Assembly: GCF_001634285.1 (NCBI RefSeq)
Contig: NZ_CP015439.1
Span: forward strand, 186,001 to 250,000
From: Anoxybacillus amylolyticus
GTDB lineage: Bacteria > Bacillota > Bacilli > Bacillales > Anoxybacillaceae
Direction of reading: 5' to 3'
Length of the DNA: 64,000 nucleotides
Below, piece after piece: positions 1-9,136 of the stretch (positions within the stretch are counted from its first letter, which is position 1; each line of letters opens with the position of its first letter). Under the pieces are notes generated by a model. It did not search any database. It worked only from the letters and a program-made list of their open reading frames with translations, and had not been told where the DNA came from. The translations under genes and the position numbers were made by a program.

Positions 1-446
1 ACAATCCCCGGCGCACTTGTGCTTGCGCTCGGCAATTGAGATGTCGGTACTTTTGTGTCACTGTCAAGAGAGGCGACGCCGTTTGCCGCGCCTTTTTGGC
101 TGGCCGGAATAGCGTCCGTGATTCCGTATCCAGCAAGCGTTGTTGGTTTGCTTGTAATTTCTGCGAATGTATGCGTATGTCCTGTCGGACTGGCCCCTAC
201 ATCACTAGCTGTCAGAGTGACGGCTCCTGTCTTGTTGTTGACGCTCGCGACTGTGTTGCGTTGAGCACCCGACTCGATCCCGTCGAGTTTTGCTTTATCT
301 GCCGCAGACATTCGTCCTGCTTGCGACGCTGTAGCCAGTTTGGTCACTTCAACGTCCAAAACATCAAAGTTTTGATTCAAATCATCGATGTTGACAACGT
401 CTGTGCCTTCAGGCTTCTTTAAACCCAAGTTCCCTGTATACTGCAC
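1..446 (-). CDS. Phage tail fibre protein, N-terminal part (runs off left edge)
   Basis: Only the first ~148 codons are inside the window. The frame begins at a GTG 10 nt after GGAG and just past the end of the DUF2313 gene. The N-terminus (QYTGNLGLKKPEGTDVVNI) is typical of Bacillus phage tail fibres that attach to the baseplate. Further on come a short helical segment and the collagen-fibre-like block with GHTH and ITDA motifs (about residues 100-125) found in XkdV-like fibres. It is expected at the distal end of the tail, contacting the host surface. Position after XkdU-like fits the PBSX order. The receptor-binding part is not visible. Confidence 0.8.
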   Translation of the reverse strand, partial: MQYTGNLGLKKPEGTDVVNIDDLNQNFDVLDVEVTKLATASQAGRMSAADKAKLDGIESGAQRNTVASVNNKTGAVTLTASDVGASPTGHTHTFAEITSKPTTLAGYGITDAIPASQKGAANGVASLDSDTKVPTSQLPSASTSAPGI

Positions 447-451
447 CCTTC

Positions 452-994
452 TCACGCTCCTTCATCGTATACTTTGAGTTCATTCCACGTTTTTAAACTT
501 GCTTGAGCCCACGTGAGAGATTTCACTACATCCCACACCGTATATGTGTACTTAAAGCTATATGCCAAGTGTGCCGGTTTAATCTGTTCCAGCATTTCAA
601 TGAATCCTGCCATGTTTGGCGGAATGCCCTTCACGCCGATGAATTTGATTTCAAATCGGTGTTCCGCCGGGTACTCAATCACATCCACTTCTCCACCACT
701 GAACGCAGCCGCAGCGTTCTGAATCATCTGTTTAGTTACGGTACCAAAACCGCGTAGTTTCGCTTTGATTCGCTCTCTACGCCACTCTATCGACTTGGTC
801 GTATCCACTACCAGCCCAAGTTCTGATTCCCAAAACGACAATCCCCATGTCGCTGTGCCGACTGAAAATTGATCGAGCAACTGATCGATTTCAAACAAAA
901 GCTGTCCGAGCTCTTCTCCCTCTGTACTCATGATTTGCTGAAACTCTCGAATGCCCTGATAATAGTCGGGGAGATATTGAAACAAATCAACCAT
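452..994 (-). CDS. xkdU: DUF2313 (XkdU/YmfQ-like) tail baseplate protein
   Basis: A 180-residue protein of the DUF2313 family, a baseplate component that follows the J-like protein in PBSX, Mu and P2-type tails. The N-terminus (DLFQYLPDYYQGIREFQ) and the segment WGLSFWESELGL are recognisable family features. It lies 4 nt downstream of the baseplate J-like gene and 5 nt before the tail fibre start, so it is translated as part of the leftward tail operon. Length agrees with the family. Confidence 0.88.
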   Translation of the reverse strand: MVDLFQYLPDYYQGIREFQQIMSTEGEELGQLLFEIDQLLDQFSVGTATWGLSFWESELGLVVDTTKSIEWRRERIKAKLRGFGTVTKQMIQNAAAAFSGGEVDVIEYPAEHRFEIKFIGVKGIPPNMAGFIEMLEQIKPAHLAYSFKYTYTVWDVVKSLTWAQASLKTWNELKVYDEGA

Positions 995-998
995 TCAT

Positions 999-2036
999 CT
1001 ATACCCCCAAACTTATGGTTCCGAGTACCGGAACCTCATCATCTTGCAACGCAATATTGACCGCACCGCCATTCAAGGTCAAACCGCTATAGTCGATGAC
1101 ACCCGGGGTATTCAATAAAAGTGTCCCGATTTTTGCGTAGCTAACATACGTCATTGAAAAAGCGATTTCTTTGAAATATTCATCCAACGACACCGCAAAA
1201 GCATCTTGTACGTTTTGCAGTGTGTATCCCAGCGCAAGGACTACGTTTGCCGAAACGTTAATCGACTTGCCCGTCGCCGAAACCACTGTGACAGATGCTC
1301 CGATTGGTCGTACTTGTTCGATATATTCTTGCACCTGCGCAACCAATTCATTGGTTGCTGGCTGCATGTCTGTGTTGACGATTATGACTTTGACAGTGCC
1401 CGGACCATTCCAAAGAGGCGTAACCTTTGCTGCGCCTACGCCTGCGACCTCGGTTGCCCATCGCTTGTAGTCTGCCGCGTTTCCACTCGTTCCTGGTTCT
1501 CGTACTTTTTGTAAAAATCGTTTTCGGAGGGAATCGTCGCTTTCTTCGTCCTCACCAGGAATGAGAACGTCGGCTAGTATCGCTGTCCCTAGTCCCTCAA
1601 TCGGTTCGATCGGGAGGAGATTTCCGAATTCTTGATTCCCAACACTCCCTGATGTTTCAGCCTGCATACGAAACTGACCGTCTGTGATTTTTTCAATCGC
1701 TACATAGACCATATCATTTAGTCGAAATCTACTTCCGATTGGAATATTAAACGGTGCATTGTTCCCATCCGTAAATACCCCTTTTCGCACAGCAGGCGTT
1801 GCTTGCTTTCTGTATACACCAAAGTCTGCGGCGCGCTTATCTAAATATTCGCCCGTCGATGTTTCTCCAAAAACAAGACGCAAAACTACATCCAACTCCG
1901 CATACATTTGTGCTAGTTCCTCCGCAGCCGGCGCTAATGCGTCGTAGATGACAGAGCCTTCTTGCTTATCTATGTCATCCGGTATTCGGTCAAGCATTCT
2001 TTGTAAAATTGCCTCAAACGTTTGATTCTCAAACAA
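999..2036 (-). CDS. xkdT: Baseplate J-like protein
   Basis: 345 residues, baseplate J/XkdT family, the wedge protein that builds the outer baseplate of contractile tails. The N-terminus (MFENQTFEAILQRMLDRIPD) and the central stretch with PGEDEESDDSLRKRF and EPGTSGNAADYKRWA are family hallmarks. Its start overlaps the end of the DUF2634 gene by 8 nt, consistent with translational coupling. Full length, no defects seen. Confidence 0.92.
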   Translation of the reverse strand: MFENQTFEAILQRMLDRIPDDIDKQEGSVIYDALAPAAEELAQMYAELDVVLRLVFGETSTGEYLDKRAADFGVYRKQATPAVRKGVFTDGNNAPFNIPIGSRFRLNDMVYVAIEKITDGQFRMQAETSGSVGNQEFGNLLPIEPIEGLGTAILADVLIPGEDEESDDSLRKRFLQKVREPGTSGNAADYKRWATEVAGVGAAKVTPLWNGPGTVKVIIVNTDMQPATNELVAQVQEYIEQVRPIGASVTVVSATGKSINVSANVVLALGYTLQNVQDAFAVSLDEYFKEIAFSMTYVSYAKIGTLLLNTPGVIDYSGLTLNGGAVNIALQDDEVPVLGTISLGV

Positions 2037-2442
2037 TGCCGTTCACCTCCTTGGACATTTCTATTTTTCCGTATACAGTTTGACACACGAATGAGGCGAT
2101 AGCCGAATCTCCTTGGAATTGGATGTTCATATCTTCAACTGATAGGACGCGCGTATCCTGTAGAACGGCTTCTTCAATCCTCCGTAGCAATTCTGCTTGA
2201 ACAAACAACCTTTCTTTTCCAATTAAGTTTTCAAAGCCATAATTGTCACTGTAAATTAAATATTTGAAGCGCTCCGTACTTAGCATCTTGAAAATAGATT
2301 GTTTGATCGCTTCTAGCCCGTCAATCATTCCGACACATCGGCCGTTTTCAAAGTCTAGGCGATATGTTTTGCTAGGCAAAGTAGAGTCATTATTCACTTC
2401 CAAATCTTCAATCAGAATACCCCCAGAAGGCAATACCATCAC
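2029..2442 (-). CDS. xkdS: DUF2634 (XkdS-like) baseplate wedge protein
   Basis: 137 residues, DUF2634 family, related in role to the gp25/GpW baseplate wedge protein. The segment YRLDFENGRCVGMIDGLEAIKQSIFKML, here described by position 27-54, is the family core. It overlaps both neighbours by a few bases inside the tail operon, between the DUF2577 gene and the J-like gene, exactly as in PBSX. Confidence 0.88.
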   Translation of the reverse strand: MMVLPSGGILIEDLEVNNDSTLPSKTYRLDFENGRCVGMIDGLEAIKQSIFKMLSTERFKYLIYSDNYGFENLIGKERLFVQAELLRRIEEAVLQDTRVLSVEDMNIQFQGDSAIASFVCQTVYGKIEMSKEVNGIV

Positions 2443-2699
2443 TTCACCACCTTATCCAAAACAATGAATTGCTGACCGCCCTGCACACGCAGCAAAACCA
2501 CTCTATCTCCCCTTCTTACATTCGCCTGATCTACACGTTCCGTGATCACTAAAAAATCTTCCGTCAGTCTCAACTTTTGATGGATTTGAATCTCAAGAGG
2601 ACTTTCAGATGCAACGGTGCCAAACAAAACATTGACTGGATTTGTCGCCTCCACGGCCTTTACTGCCACATTTTTAATTAAATCTACTAGACTCATCAA
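2439..2699 (-). CDS. xkdR: DUF2577 (XkdR-like) tail protein
   Basis: 86 residues of the DUF2577 family. These small baseplate proteins sit between the hub protein XkdQ and the wedge XkdS. The end of the protein (VRRGDRVVLLRVQGGQQFIVLDKV) forms the beta-rich OB-like part expected near the baseplate spike. Stop and start codons overlap those of both neighbours by 4 nt. Confidence 0.87.
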   Translation of the reverse strand: MMSLVDLIKNVAVKAVEATNPVNVLFGTVASESPLEIQIHQKLRLTEDFLVITERVDQANVRRGDRVVLLRVQGGQQFIVLDKVVK

Positions 2700-3658
2700 A
2701 TCACCTTCAAATCAAGCTGCATGGTATGCACACCGCCTTCCCAATTGTGCGTGCACTCATCGACGAGAAAATATTGTTTCACACCAATTTTTTCAATGTA
2801 CACAAACACAAAACAACCTGCGCGCACTTTCCAATGACCGAGGCAATTGAGTTTCAACGATTTCGTTTCGCGGTTACGCAACTTAATCAGCTTATCCAAC
2901 AAGTCTTTAATTTGCGCTGCCGTCATCTTTTCGTCGACTTTCCGAAATTCTTGTAGCCGTCCCCATTTGGCAATGTTCGCGCTGTCTTGTGCAATGTAAA
3001 CCTCACGTTTACCTGTTTTCTTATTGTCTTGTACGATTTTGACGCGATTATACGTTTCTTCGTCGATTGATTTTTTATACTCAAAATCAAAAAGCAGACT
3101 CTCTTCCCCAATGTAAAAGTCGTCTGCTTGAATAGCCATGTTATTGATATTTCGCAATTCCAATTTCCCAAAATTATCGAACAGCACATAGTTTCTGTTC
3201 GTCGTAATCAGTGTTGAATCTAAAAACTTTGCCACGACATCAAGCGCTTTTTTGTTGTCTTCGACCATTGCTGGTACTTTGTATCCCGTTTCTTCAAACG
3301 TTCCTACTTTCAACCCTGCGTCGTGTGCGATTTTCTTTATACCAGCTGTCGCTGTTGTCGCTGAAAACACAAACGTATCGTTATACATGAGATATCGCAA
3401 TTGGTCATATGCTTTCACGCTAAATTCACTACTCGTACTAAAACCTGTTTCAAATACATACCCGTAAAAAATCTTGTACGATCCATCTGTTACACGAATG
3501 ATCGCCCCGTTATTGACAGGAAATTTCGTTGGTTGTTCAATTATTAATTTTGCGTCCAATGTGCCCGCCTTCCCAATTCGGCTTGTTTTCCATTGCACAC
3601 TTGAAACAGGCATGTCCCATATCGTACCATCTCGATTATCGATCAATACTTCCATCAT
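2696..3658 (-). CDS. xkdQ: XkdQ-like baseplate hub protein
   Basis: About 320 residues, related to PBSX XkdQ/YqbQ and the gpD/gp27-type tail hub that sits under the tail tube. The opening VLIDNRDGTIWDMPVSSVQW and the central part around QADDFYIGEESLLFDFEYKKS fit this family. The ATG at 3658 overlaps the TGA of the upstream LysM gene and is preferred to a TTG 9 nt upstream. It is the organising piece between the tube and the puncturing module. Confidence 0.85.
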   Translation of the reverse strand: MMEVLIDNRDGTIWDMPVSSVQWKTSRIGKAGTLDAKLIIEQPTKFPVNNGAIIRVTDGSYKIFYGYVFETGFSTSSEFSVKAYDQLRYLMYNDTFVFSATTATAGIKKIAHDAGLKVGTFEETGYKVPAMVEDNKKALDVVAKFLDSTLITTNRNYVLFDNFGKLELRNINNMAIQADDFYIGEESLLFDFEYKKSIDEETYNRVKIVQDNKKTGKREVYIAQDSANIAKWGRLQEFRKVDEKMTAAQIKDLLDKLIKLRNRETKSLKLNCLGHWKVRAGCFVFVYIEKIGVKQYFLVDECTHNWEGGVHTMQLDLKVI

Positions 3659-4329
3659 TTCACCCAATCTGTAGGGATTTTTAACACTAATCCGATTGGT
3701 AGTTTCCGCAACTGACTATCCTTAATTCTGTTTAGTTTTTGTAGTTCTGGGTAACGGTTTCCGTTGCCCGTGTAGTATTTTGCTACTTTCCAAAGGTTAT
3801 CGCCTGCCTTTAACGTGTACGTCGTCGGCTTAGGTTTCGTGCTTGGTCGAGTAGGCGCTTTTTTCTTCACGACTTGAACAGCTGATGACGTTTGTTTTTT
3901 AACCACTTGCATTTTCTTTGGAGCGAACGGCACGTATGTTTTTAATTCAAGTGAAAAATTTACGTCCTCGCTACCGAAAGCCTCATCATATTCAAAGTTC
4001 TCAATAGTTACCAATTCATTGATCGTAAAAGAGCCATTGACATAGATGTAACGTACTGGTTGTTTATTCGTCATCCATTTTTCTAATAAAGCAATGTAAT
4101 ATTGCGGCTCTTTAAAAACCGCACCCGAATAATGAGTAGGTTGAGCAGGAAAAAAAGATTCCAGAGAGAAGCCCGACAGCTTTTTATCTTTCGGCACGTT
4201 TACACGCCCTAGCGATGCGATTGTAAATTCCTCACCGTCTCCTTCTGTTTTTACACTCACTTTTTCAGGATTCACCGGCAGTCGAAACATTTCTTGGTCA
4301 TTGGCAGCAAAATAAATAGCGCGCTCCAT
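3655..4329 (-). CDS. xkdP: LysM-domain tail assembly protein (XkdP-like)
   Basis: 224 residues. The N-terminal ~150 residues form the XkdP-like tail domain (FRLPVNPEKVSV near the start). The last ~55 residues are a LysM domain (YTLKAGDNLWKVAKYYTG), a peptidoglycan-binding fold thought to help the baseplate or spike engage the cell wall. A threonine/proline/lysine-rich linker (around residue 160) joins the two. The ATG overlaps the stop of the tape measure gene. Confidence 0.9.
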   Translation of the reverse strand: MERAIYFAANDQEMFRLPVNPEKVSVKTEGDGEEFTIASLGRVNVPKDKKLSGFSLESFFPAQPTHYSGAVFKEPQYYIALLEKWMTNKQPVRYIYVNGSFTINELVTIENFEYDEAFGSEDVNFSLELKTYVPFAPKKMQVVKKQTSSAVQVVKKKAPTRPSTKPKPTTYTLKAGDNLWKVAKYYTGNGNRYPELQKLNRIKDSQLRKLPIGLVLKIPTDWVK

Positions 4330-6569
4330 CACGAGTACACCCCTTCTGCCGATCGGGCAATTTCGTTGACCATACTTTCCTCAAAGCGACGAACAAGTTG
4401 GTCAACATCGACCTCGTTCCGAATGTCGCCAGTTTTGACTTGAACAGTAGGTGTCAATGTGATGAAGTTTTGAATGGACTTAATCGTCGCCAGCTCTTTG
4501 AAAACTTGCAAATCTTCTTCGGCAATGTTAATTTCGTCGTCAATTTTCCCGATTTTATCGAGCTTACCGCCTGTCGGATTTTTGTCGTCTTTCCCACTTG
4601 CTAGAGGGTTTTTCATGCCTGGGCTATTTGCGATTTGACTGCCTAATGATTGTGAAAATGGATTGCCCTTTTTTATTCCATCTGCTAATTTTTGGGTTTT
4701 ATCTAACAAGCTTGCTGTTTTACCCGACAACCACTTGCTCATTTTATTCCCAACAGCATACCCAGCATCAAATGCTTGCGGAACACTAAATCTATTCATC
4801 CTCGGAATATTGACCATAAATTCACTGCTTGTTGGTGGTTTCAGATTCGCTGCAAAGTTTTTAAGTCCGCTGGACAAACTTCCGACTGAACTAGCGCTCA
4901 ACTTACTTACTGTGCTGATATTAACACCTGGTATTTTGTTTAATACCTTGATTAAACCATTGACCGCGCCAATTGCGATATTTGCGCCTTTCACAAAAAC
5001 ACGCGCAAGAAAATTCGCGGCTGTGTCAAATGAGCCAGTGAGTGCGGACATGTTATCAACGACCATTTTCACCATATCGTAAAATAACTTTTTCACCGCA
5101 TATACTGGGTCAAAAAAGACATTCATAATAAATTCAGCGACCATTGCGAAATAGTTCCAAATATTCGCAACGATATTCCAAATGAACGCTCCTAAACTAG
5201 CGAATAATCCTACGATAAACCCAACTACCGTAGCTGTTTGGTCTGCCCAATTTACTGTCGCATAAATGACTAAAGCAAGCAACGCAATAATTCCTAGTAA
5301 CACCCACGTAGCTGGCGAACTAAGCATAGCCGTGTTATAAACCCATTGAGCTGCCGTGGCAATGAGCGTGGCTGTTTTCACTCTCAACCAATTTGCCGCA
5401 ACGCCAAGTAAAATTGCGCCAATCCCAGCTAAAACAGAACCAATCACAGTTAAAATCGGCGCAATCCACGACCAGTTTTCTTCAAAAAATCGACCGACAG
5501 CACCGACCATTCGATAAAAGAACTCCAGTGCATCGAAAGCGAGATCCATGCCTTTAATAAACACCCGAACGAAAAACATTGCATGTTCCGCCATCGTCGC
5601 AAACGCATCGGAGTTAACAAACTGGTTAAAACGAATCAACAACGGCTCAAACGCACGAAGCGACCAGTTTTTAAACATGGTCATAGCATCGGCAAATGTT
5701 AATGGCATGTTTTTGAATTTCTTTTCAATGTCGTCAGCCGCTTTGAACATAGAGTTTTTTAGCATTTCGGAAGTGACTTGACCTTCACTAACCATTTTTC
5801 TTAATTGCCCATTAGTTACATGTAAGTATTTAGCTAAATTACCCACAATTTCCGGAGCCGTATCCATCATAGCACCTAATTCTTCCCATTGTACGACACC
5901 ATTAGCTAGAGCTTGAGTCATCTGCAACATTGCTGATTCTGTTTGGACTGTTCCGGCTCCTATACTTTTAAAAAATTTATTTGTAATCTCAGTAAATCTT
6001 ATCGTCTCGTCAACATTGTTAAAAAGATTTCCTGTTGTTGCTCTAATTTTAGCTACAGATTCTGCCATGTTGTTGTATCCACTTCGGCTACGCTGTGCGG
6101 CTTGATATACTTTCTCTTGCAATTGTGCCTGCGTTTGCAACCCGTCATTGATATTCGCTAAACGTGCTGATGTCGAAACATAAGCGTCCGAGGCTTGAAC
6201 GAATGTTTGTACACCTTGCTTAATAGCTTCTAGCACCATATATGCCGCGGCTGAACCTGCAAACGCTGCAAAGAAACCTCTGACGGCACTTGTCGCCCGA
6301 CCAACTGGAGGAGGCAAGTTAGCAAATTTAGAGCTAAGCGGTGTCAAAGAACTGTCCGCCTGTTTAGAAGCTACAATCAATCGTTCTAAATCGGCCGAAG
6401 CATTCGTAATTGCTTTTCGCGCTTTTGTCAGTCCTTTTGTATCTAATTGAGTGGCGCTCGCATCCATCTTTTCCATGACGCGAATGGTCGCATCCATCGC
6501 ACGAATCATTTTCATTAATGGTCCTGTCAATTTATCATTTAACGCTAACGTTGTTTGAACCCCAGCCAT
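4329..6569 (-). CDS. Tail tape measure protein
   Basis: 746 residues, the longest gene of the tail module and placed directly after the tail assembly chaperone, as expected for the protein that sets tail length. An N-terminal coiled-coil part is followed by a TP901-type tape measure domain (GNLFNNVDETIRFTEITNKFF around residue 175) and several hydrophobic segments around residues 365-470 (for example IGSVLAGIGAILLGVAANW). These could insert into the host membrane during DNA delivery. It is shorter than some PBSX-like tape measures, predicting a relatively short tail. Confidence 0.9.
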   Translation of the reverse strand: MAGVQTTLALNDKLTGPLMKMIRAMDATIRVMEKMDASATQLDTKGLTKARKAITNASADLERLIVASKQADSSLTPLSSKFANLPPPVGRATSAVRGFFAAFAGSAAAYMVLEAIKQGVQTFVQASDAYVSTSARLANINDGLQTQAQLQEKVYQAAQRSRSGYNNMAESVAKIRATTGNLFNNVDETIRFTEITNKFFKSIGAGTVQTESAMLQMTQALANGVVQWEELGAMMDTAPEIVGNLAKYLHVTNGQLRKMVSEGQVTSEMLKNSMFKAADDIEKKFKNMPLTFADAMTMFKNWSLRAFEPLLIRFNQFVNSDAFATMAEHAMFFVRVFIKGMDLAFDALEFFYRMVGAVGRFFEENWSWIAPILTVIGSVLAGIGAILLGVAANWLRVKTATLIATAAQWVYNTAMLSSPATWVLLGIIALLALVIYATVNWADQTATVVGFIVGLFASLGAFIWNIVANIWNYFAMVAEFIMNVFFDPVYAVKKLFYDMVKMVVDNMSALTGSFDTAANFLARVFVKGANIAIGAVNGLIKVLNKIPGVNISTVSKLSASSVGSLSSGLKNFAANLKPPTSSEFMVNIPRMNRFSVPQAFDAGYAVGNKMSKWLSGKTASLLDKTQKLADGIKKGNPFSQSLGSQIANSPGMKNPLASGKDDKNPTGGKLDKIGKIDDEINIAEEDLQVFKELATIKSIQNFITLTPTVQVKTGDIRNEVDVDQLVRRFEESMVNEIARSAEGVYS

Positions 6570-6573
6570 TCGC

Positions 6574-6758
6574 TCACCCCCTCATTTTGCTTTTTATGCG
6601 ATCGTGTTCTTTCTTCTCTTCTTCCAATTGCAATTGAATGCTTGCAATGACAAACGCTTTTTCTTTTCGGTCCATCTCCAAAAACTCGCGAGGACGCCAA
6701 TGAAAACGGTGGAGAGCAACATGCGCATAAAACGCCTCTCCACCTTCTTCAATTAGTT
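6574..6758 (-). CDS. Tail assembly chaperone, frameshift extension (G-T type)
   Basis: No start codon and no ribosome binding site. It is read only if ribosomes slip -1 at the A AAA AAC heptamer (6762-6756) at the very end of the chaperone gene, just before its TAA stop. The -1 frame continues for about 60 codons (KKLIEEGGEAFYAHVALHRF, then HWRPREFLEMDRKEKAFV) and ends with TGA at 6574-6576, five bases ahead of the tape measure start. This matches the two-product gpG/gpGT design of long-tailed phages. The HWRPREF motif is typical of XkdN downstream partners. Confidence 0.85.
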
Positions 6759-7154
6759 TTTTGCCTCTTCTACCTCTTCGTCCATTGTCTTATCAAGCCC
6801 CGAAATTTCCGTTACCTTCTCAAGGATTTGGTTGGCTTCGCCCAAAAGAAACATTTCGGCAAACAGCTTGTCCGCACCTAAAACGCCGTATGACTCTTGC
6901 AGCTCTCGATCGTTCAAATCTGGATACACAATCGATGCCACGCAAATTTCGCGGTTGTATCTTACCACATCAAATACACGTTCCATTTTGCCGCCTTTGC
7001 CCGGGCGAAATTTAAAACAACGCTCATTAATGGCATCGGCTTCGCCCGCAGTCAACGGGCGCAACACAAGTGGTTCGTCAAAACGGTCAAGTTTTAACTC
7101 CACATTTTCATATGGTTTCACATTCCCTTTTAAAAAAGCCTTAAACTTACTCAT
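6753..7154 (-). CDS. xkdN: Tail assembly chaperone (XkdN-like)
   Basis: 133 residues, family of PBSX XkdN/YqbN. It coats the tape measure protein while the tail tube polymerises. The core LDRFDEPLVLRPLTAGEADAI (residues 23-43, given in part) and the acidic end (TMDEEVEEAKN) are characteristic. The last codons GCA AAA AAC TAA place a perfect slippery heptamer immediately before the stop, so a fraction of ribosomes should make the longer product described separately. Confidence 0.9.
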   Translation of the reverse strand: MSKFKAFLKGNVKPYENVELKLDRFDEPLVLRPLTAGEADAINERCFKFRPGKGGKMERVFDVVRYNREICVASIVYPDLNDRELQESYGVLGADKLFAEMFLLGEANQILEKVTEISGLDKTMDEEVEEAKN

Positions 7155-7172
7155 GCAGCTCCTCCTTAGTTA

Positions 7173-7637
7173 TCAGTTAATTGTTTTGAATTGGTCTAAT
7201 AAATCGAAGTCATCAAATGTAAACGATACTTCGTCTTTTAGGACGTCGTCCGAATCGCCATCGAGTTTAGCAATCAACGTGCTATCTGGTACGATGTTTT
7301 TAATGATCGCCGTTTGTTTACCTGCCGCACTTGTAATGTCTGCATTAACCAGCATGGCGTCAAATATCGGCGCTTTTCCTGTTCTTAAATATTCCAACGC
7401 CATAGCACGAATTTCTGGACGATGATAGTAATACGTCATATTTCCCTTGCCGTTCGCCCCAACGATTTTACTTCCGTTCATACGCGAGCCTACACGTTTG
7501 ACGTCAGCTTTGATATATTCAATAGTGGCGTCGAATTTCACGATTTCCGCAAATTCATATGACTTCCCGTCAATCGTAATATATAAAGTCCCTTCTTTCG
7601 AAGAAATCGCATCTTTTGATTCCATTACACGTGGCAT
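7173..7637 (-). CDS. xkdM: Tail tube protein (XkdM-like)
   Basis: 154 residues starting at the ATG that follows GGAGGTGATAAAT. It belongs to the XkdM family of tail tube proteins, which stack as hexamers inside the contractile sheath. The segment ITIDGKSYEFAEIVKFDATIE and the region RVGSRMNGSKIVGANGKGN (around residue 52) are diagnostic. It lies 18 nt downstream of the sheath gene. Confidence 0.92.
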   Translation of the reverse strand: MPRVMESKDAISSKEGTLYITIDGKSYEFAEIVKFDATIEYIKADVKRVGSRMNGSKIVGANGKGNMTYYYHRPEIRAMALEYLRTGKAPIFDAMLVNADITSAAGKQTAIIKNIVPDSTLIAKLDGDSDDVLKDEVSFTFDDFDLLDQFKTIN

Positions 7638-7655
7638 ATTTATCACCTCCGTTTA

Positions 7656-8954
7656 TTACTTGCATGACACTGTCATGTAGAGTTTTTCCATTGCATCGAC
7701 GAACTTGAGTCCCACGTTCACCAATACGGCATCTTTTTCATCGCCTTGTTCAACCACAATTTCATCTGGATTGTATGGCTCCAAAGCACCTACTCGTACG
7801 AGAGGATCTAACACCGTCTTCATAATCTCTTTTTTGAACAAGTTCCGTCCGTCCTCGTTATTATTCACTTTCCCGATGAAATACTTGGAATAAATGTACT
7901 GTGTATTGTCCGAAACAATGTCCATTTCGCGAATGATTTTGTTTTTGCGGAAGTCTTGATTTTTCGTCGGCGAAAAGGAACGGAACGTGTTAATGTCTTG
8001 CTCTACGACAACCGCATCACGATTGAATGTATAGACGATATGACCATCTTTCAACGCCTGTTCAATTTCCTCGTGCGTTTTGCGCTCACAATCCACCGCG
8101 CCCGGATATTCGGCATAGGTAAGCGAATTTGTTCCAGCGCTCGCATACGCCGCCGCATACCAATACAGCGCTTCTTTAGCGGTTAATTGCTCGTCCCCTT
8201 CAAGTGTAACGCCATTTAAAACAGACACCACGCCTTCATGGTCGGCAATGTTGTAATTGTTGGTCACCAATGTTACATTTTTTCCGTAATTAGCACGCCA
8301 TTCTTTCACTTTCAACGTTAGCAATGCTTTTACTGTCGAATCATCTGTACCAACAGCAACCACTTTGAAATCTTGCGTATCCAGCCCTGCCGCAAATTCG
8401 GTATACGCATCGTTTGTTGCCGTTCCGGTTGTTCCGCCAGCAAGCGTCAACGTCACATCAGAAGTCGGCAACTGGCCACTGAACGTCACAAAAGCGTTCG
8501 GCTGTAAATCGGCAACGACAGCTACTGTTTGTGTATCGGCAATAGCTCCGTCAAAGTACGTTTTCACTGTTGCGGTCCCGTCTAAATTGACTGTAACGAC
8601 GACAGAAATTTTATTACCGTCTAACCCCGCATATTTCGCTGTTGCTGTTAATCCACCACCAGTCGCTGTCGCTTTTGTCCCTTCGCTGTTTAAGTTATAA
8701 ACGACCACTTGACTCGTCGCTTTAAACGCCTCACGGACAGGGACAATCGCACTTACATCTTTTCCGAACGTTTCCTTAAACTTTGTATTCGGCGACACTT
8801 TCACAAACTTTCTTGTTTCTCCCCAGTCTAATTTAACTGGAATCACTACGACGGCATTTGAATCAGGCGCTGTTGTGTTTAAACTGTTTGTTTCAAAATT
8901 GATATACGCACCAGGACGGACTTTATTTTGTGTCTTCCATGTTCCACCTGCCAT
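7656..8954 (-). CDS. xkdK: Contractile tail sheath protein
   Basis: 432 residues beginning at MAGGTWKTQNKVRPGAYINF, with the conserved RPGAYINF entry of sheath proteins. The C-terminal domain (NKIIREMDIVSDNTQYIYSK and later FVDAMEKLYMTVSC) is the conserved sheath fold. The middle region (about 120-200) is a Thr/Gly/Ala-rich, beta-type insert that is probably exposed on the outside. The ATG overlaps the TAA of the small upstream gene (TAATG), favouring coupled translation. Proves a myovirus-type tail. Confidence 0.94.
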   Translation of the reverse strand: MAGGTWKTQNKVRPGAYINFETNSLNTTAPDSNAVVVIPVKLDWGETRKFVKVSPNTKFKETFGKDVSAIVPVREAFKATSQVVVYNLNSEGTKATATGGGLTATAKYAGLDGNKISVVVTVNLDGTATVKTYFDGAIADTQTVAVVADLQPNAFVTFSGQLPTSDVTLTLAGGTTGTATNDAYTEFAAGLDTQDFKVVAVGTDDSTVKALLTLKVKEWRANYGKNVTLVTNNYNIADHEGVVSVLNGVTLEGDEQLTAKEALYWYAAAYASAGTNSLTYAEYPGAVDCERKTHEEIEQALKDGHIVYTFNRDAVVVEQDINTFRSFSPTKNQDFRKNKIIREMDIVSDNTQYIYSKYFIGKVNNNEDGRNLFKKEIMKTVLDPLVRVGALEPYNPDEIVVEQGDEKDAVLVNVGLKFVDAMEKLYMTVSCK

Positions 8955-9136
8955 TATTGAACCTCCTTCGCTTTCCACTCACTCAACAGCGAGTCTACTT
9001 CTTCTTTCGTGTACGTTTTCGAATCATCCAGCAATACTTCAAGTAACAATCGATCTTTCGTATATTCCGGCGCTCGAAGAAAAGCCGATTTTCCATATCG
9101 CTCTTTTTTTTCAGTTGGCTTGGCCAACCCAAACAC
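8954..9136 (-). CDS. Small phage protein between tail terminator and sheath
   Basis: 60 residues, charged, with two probable helices (YTKDRLLLEVLLDDSKTYTK). PBSX-type phages have a similarly small gene just ahead of the sheath gene; its role is unknown. It overlaps the tail terminator gene by 26 nt and the sheath start by 1 nt, so it is translated within the operon. Confidence 0.75.
   Translation of the reverse strand: MFGLAKPTEKKERYGKSAFLRAPEYTKDRLLLEVLLDDSKTYTKEEVDSLLSEWKAKEVQ

Noticed and set aside
36-422. Plus-strand frame of 128 codons at the left edge
   Set aside because: It is the reverse of the tail fibre gene, whose frame has clear GHTH fibre motifs.
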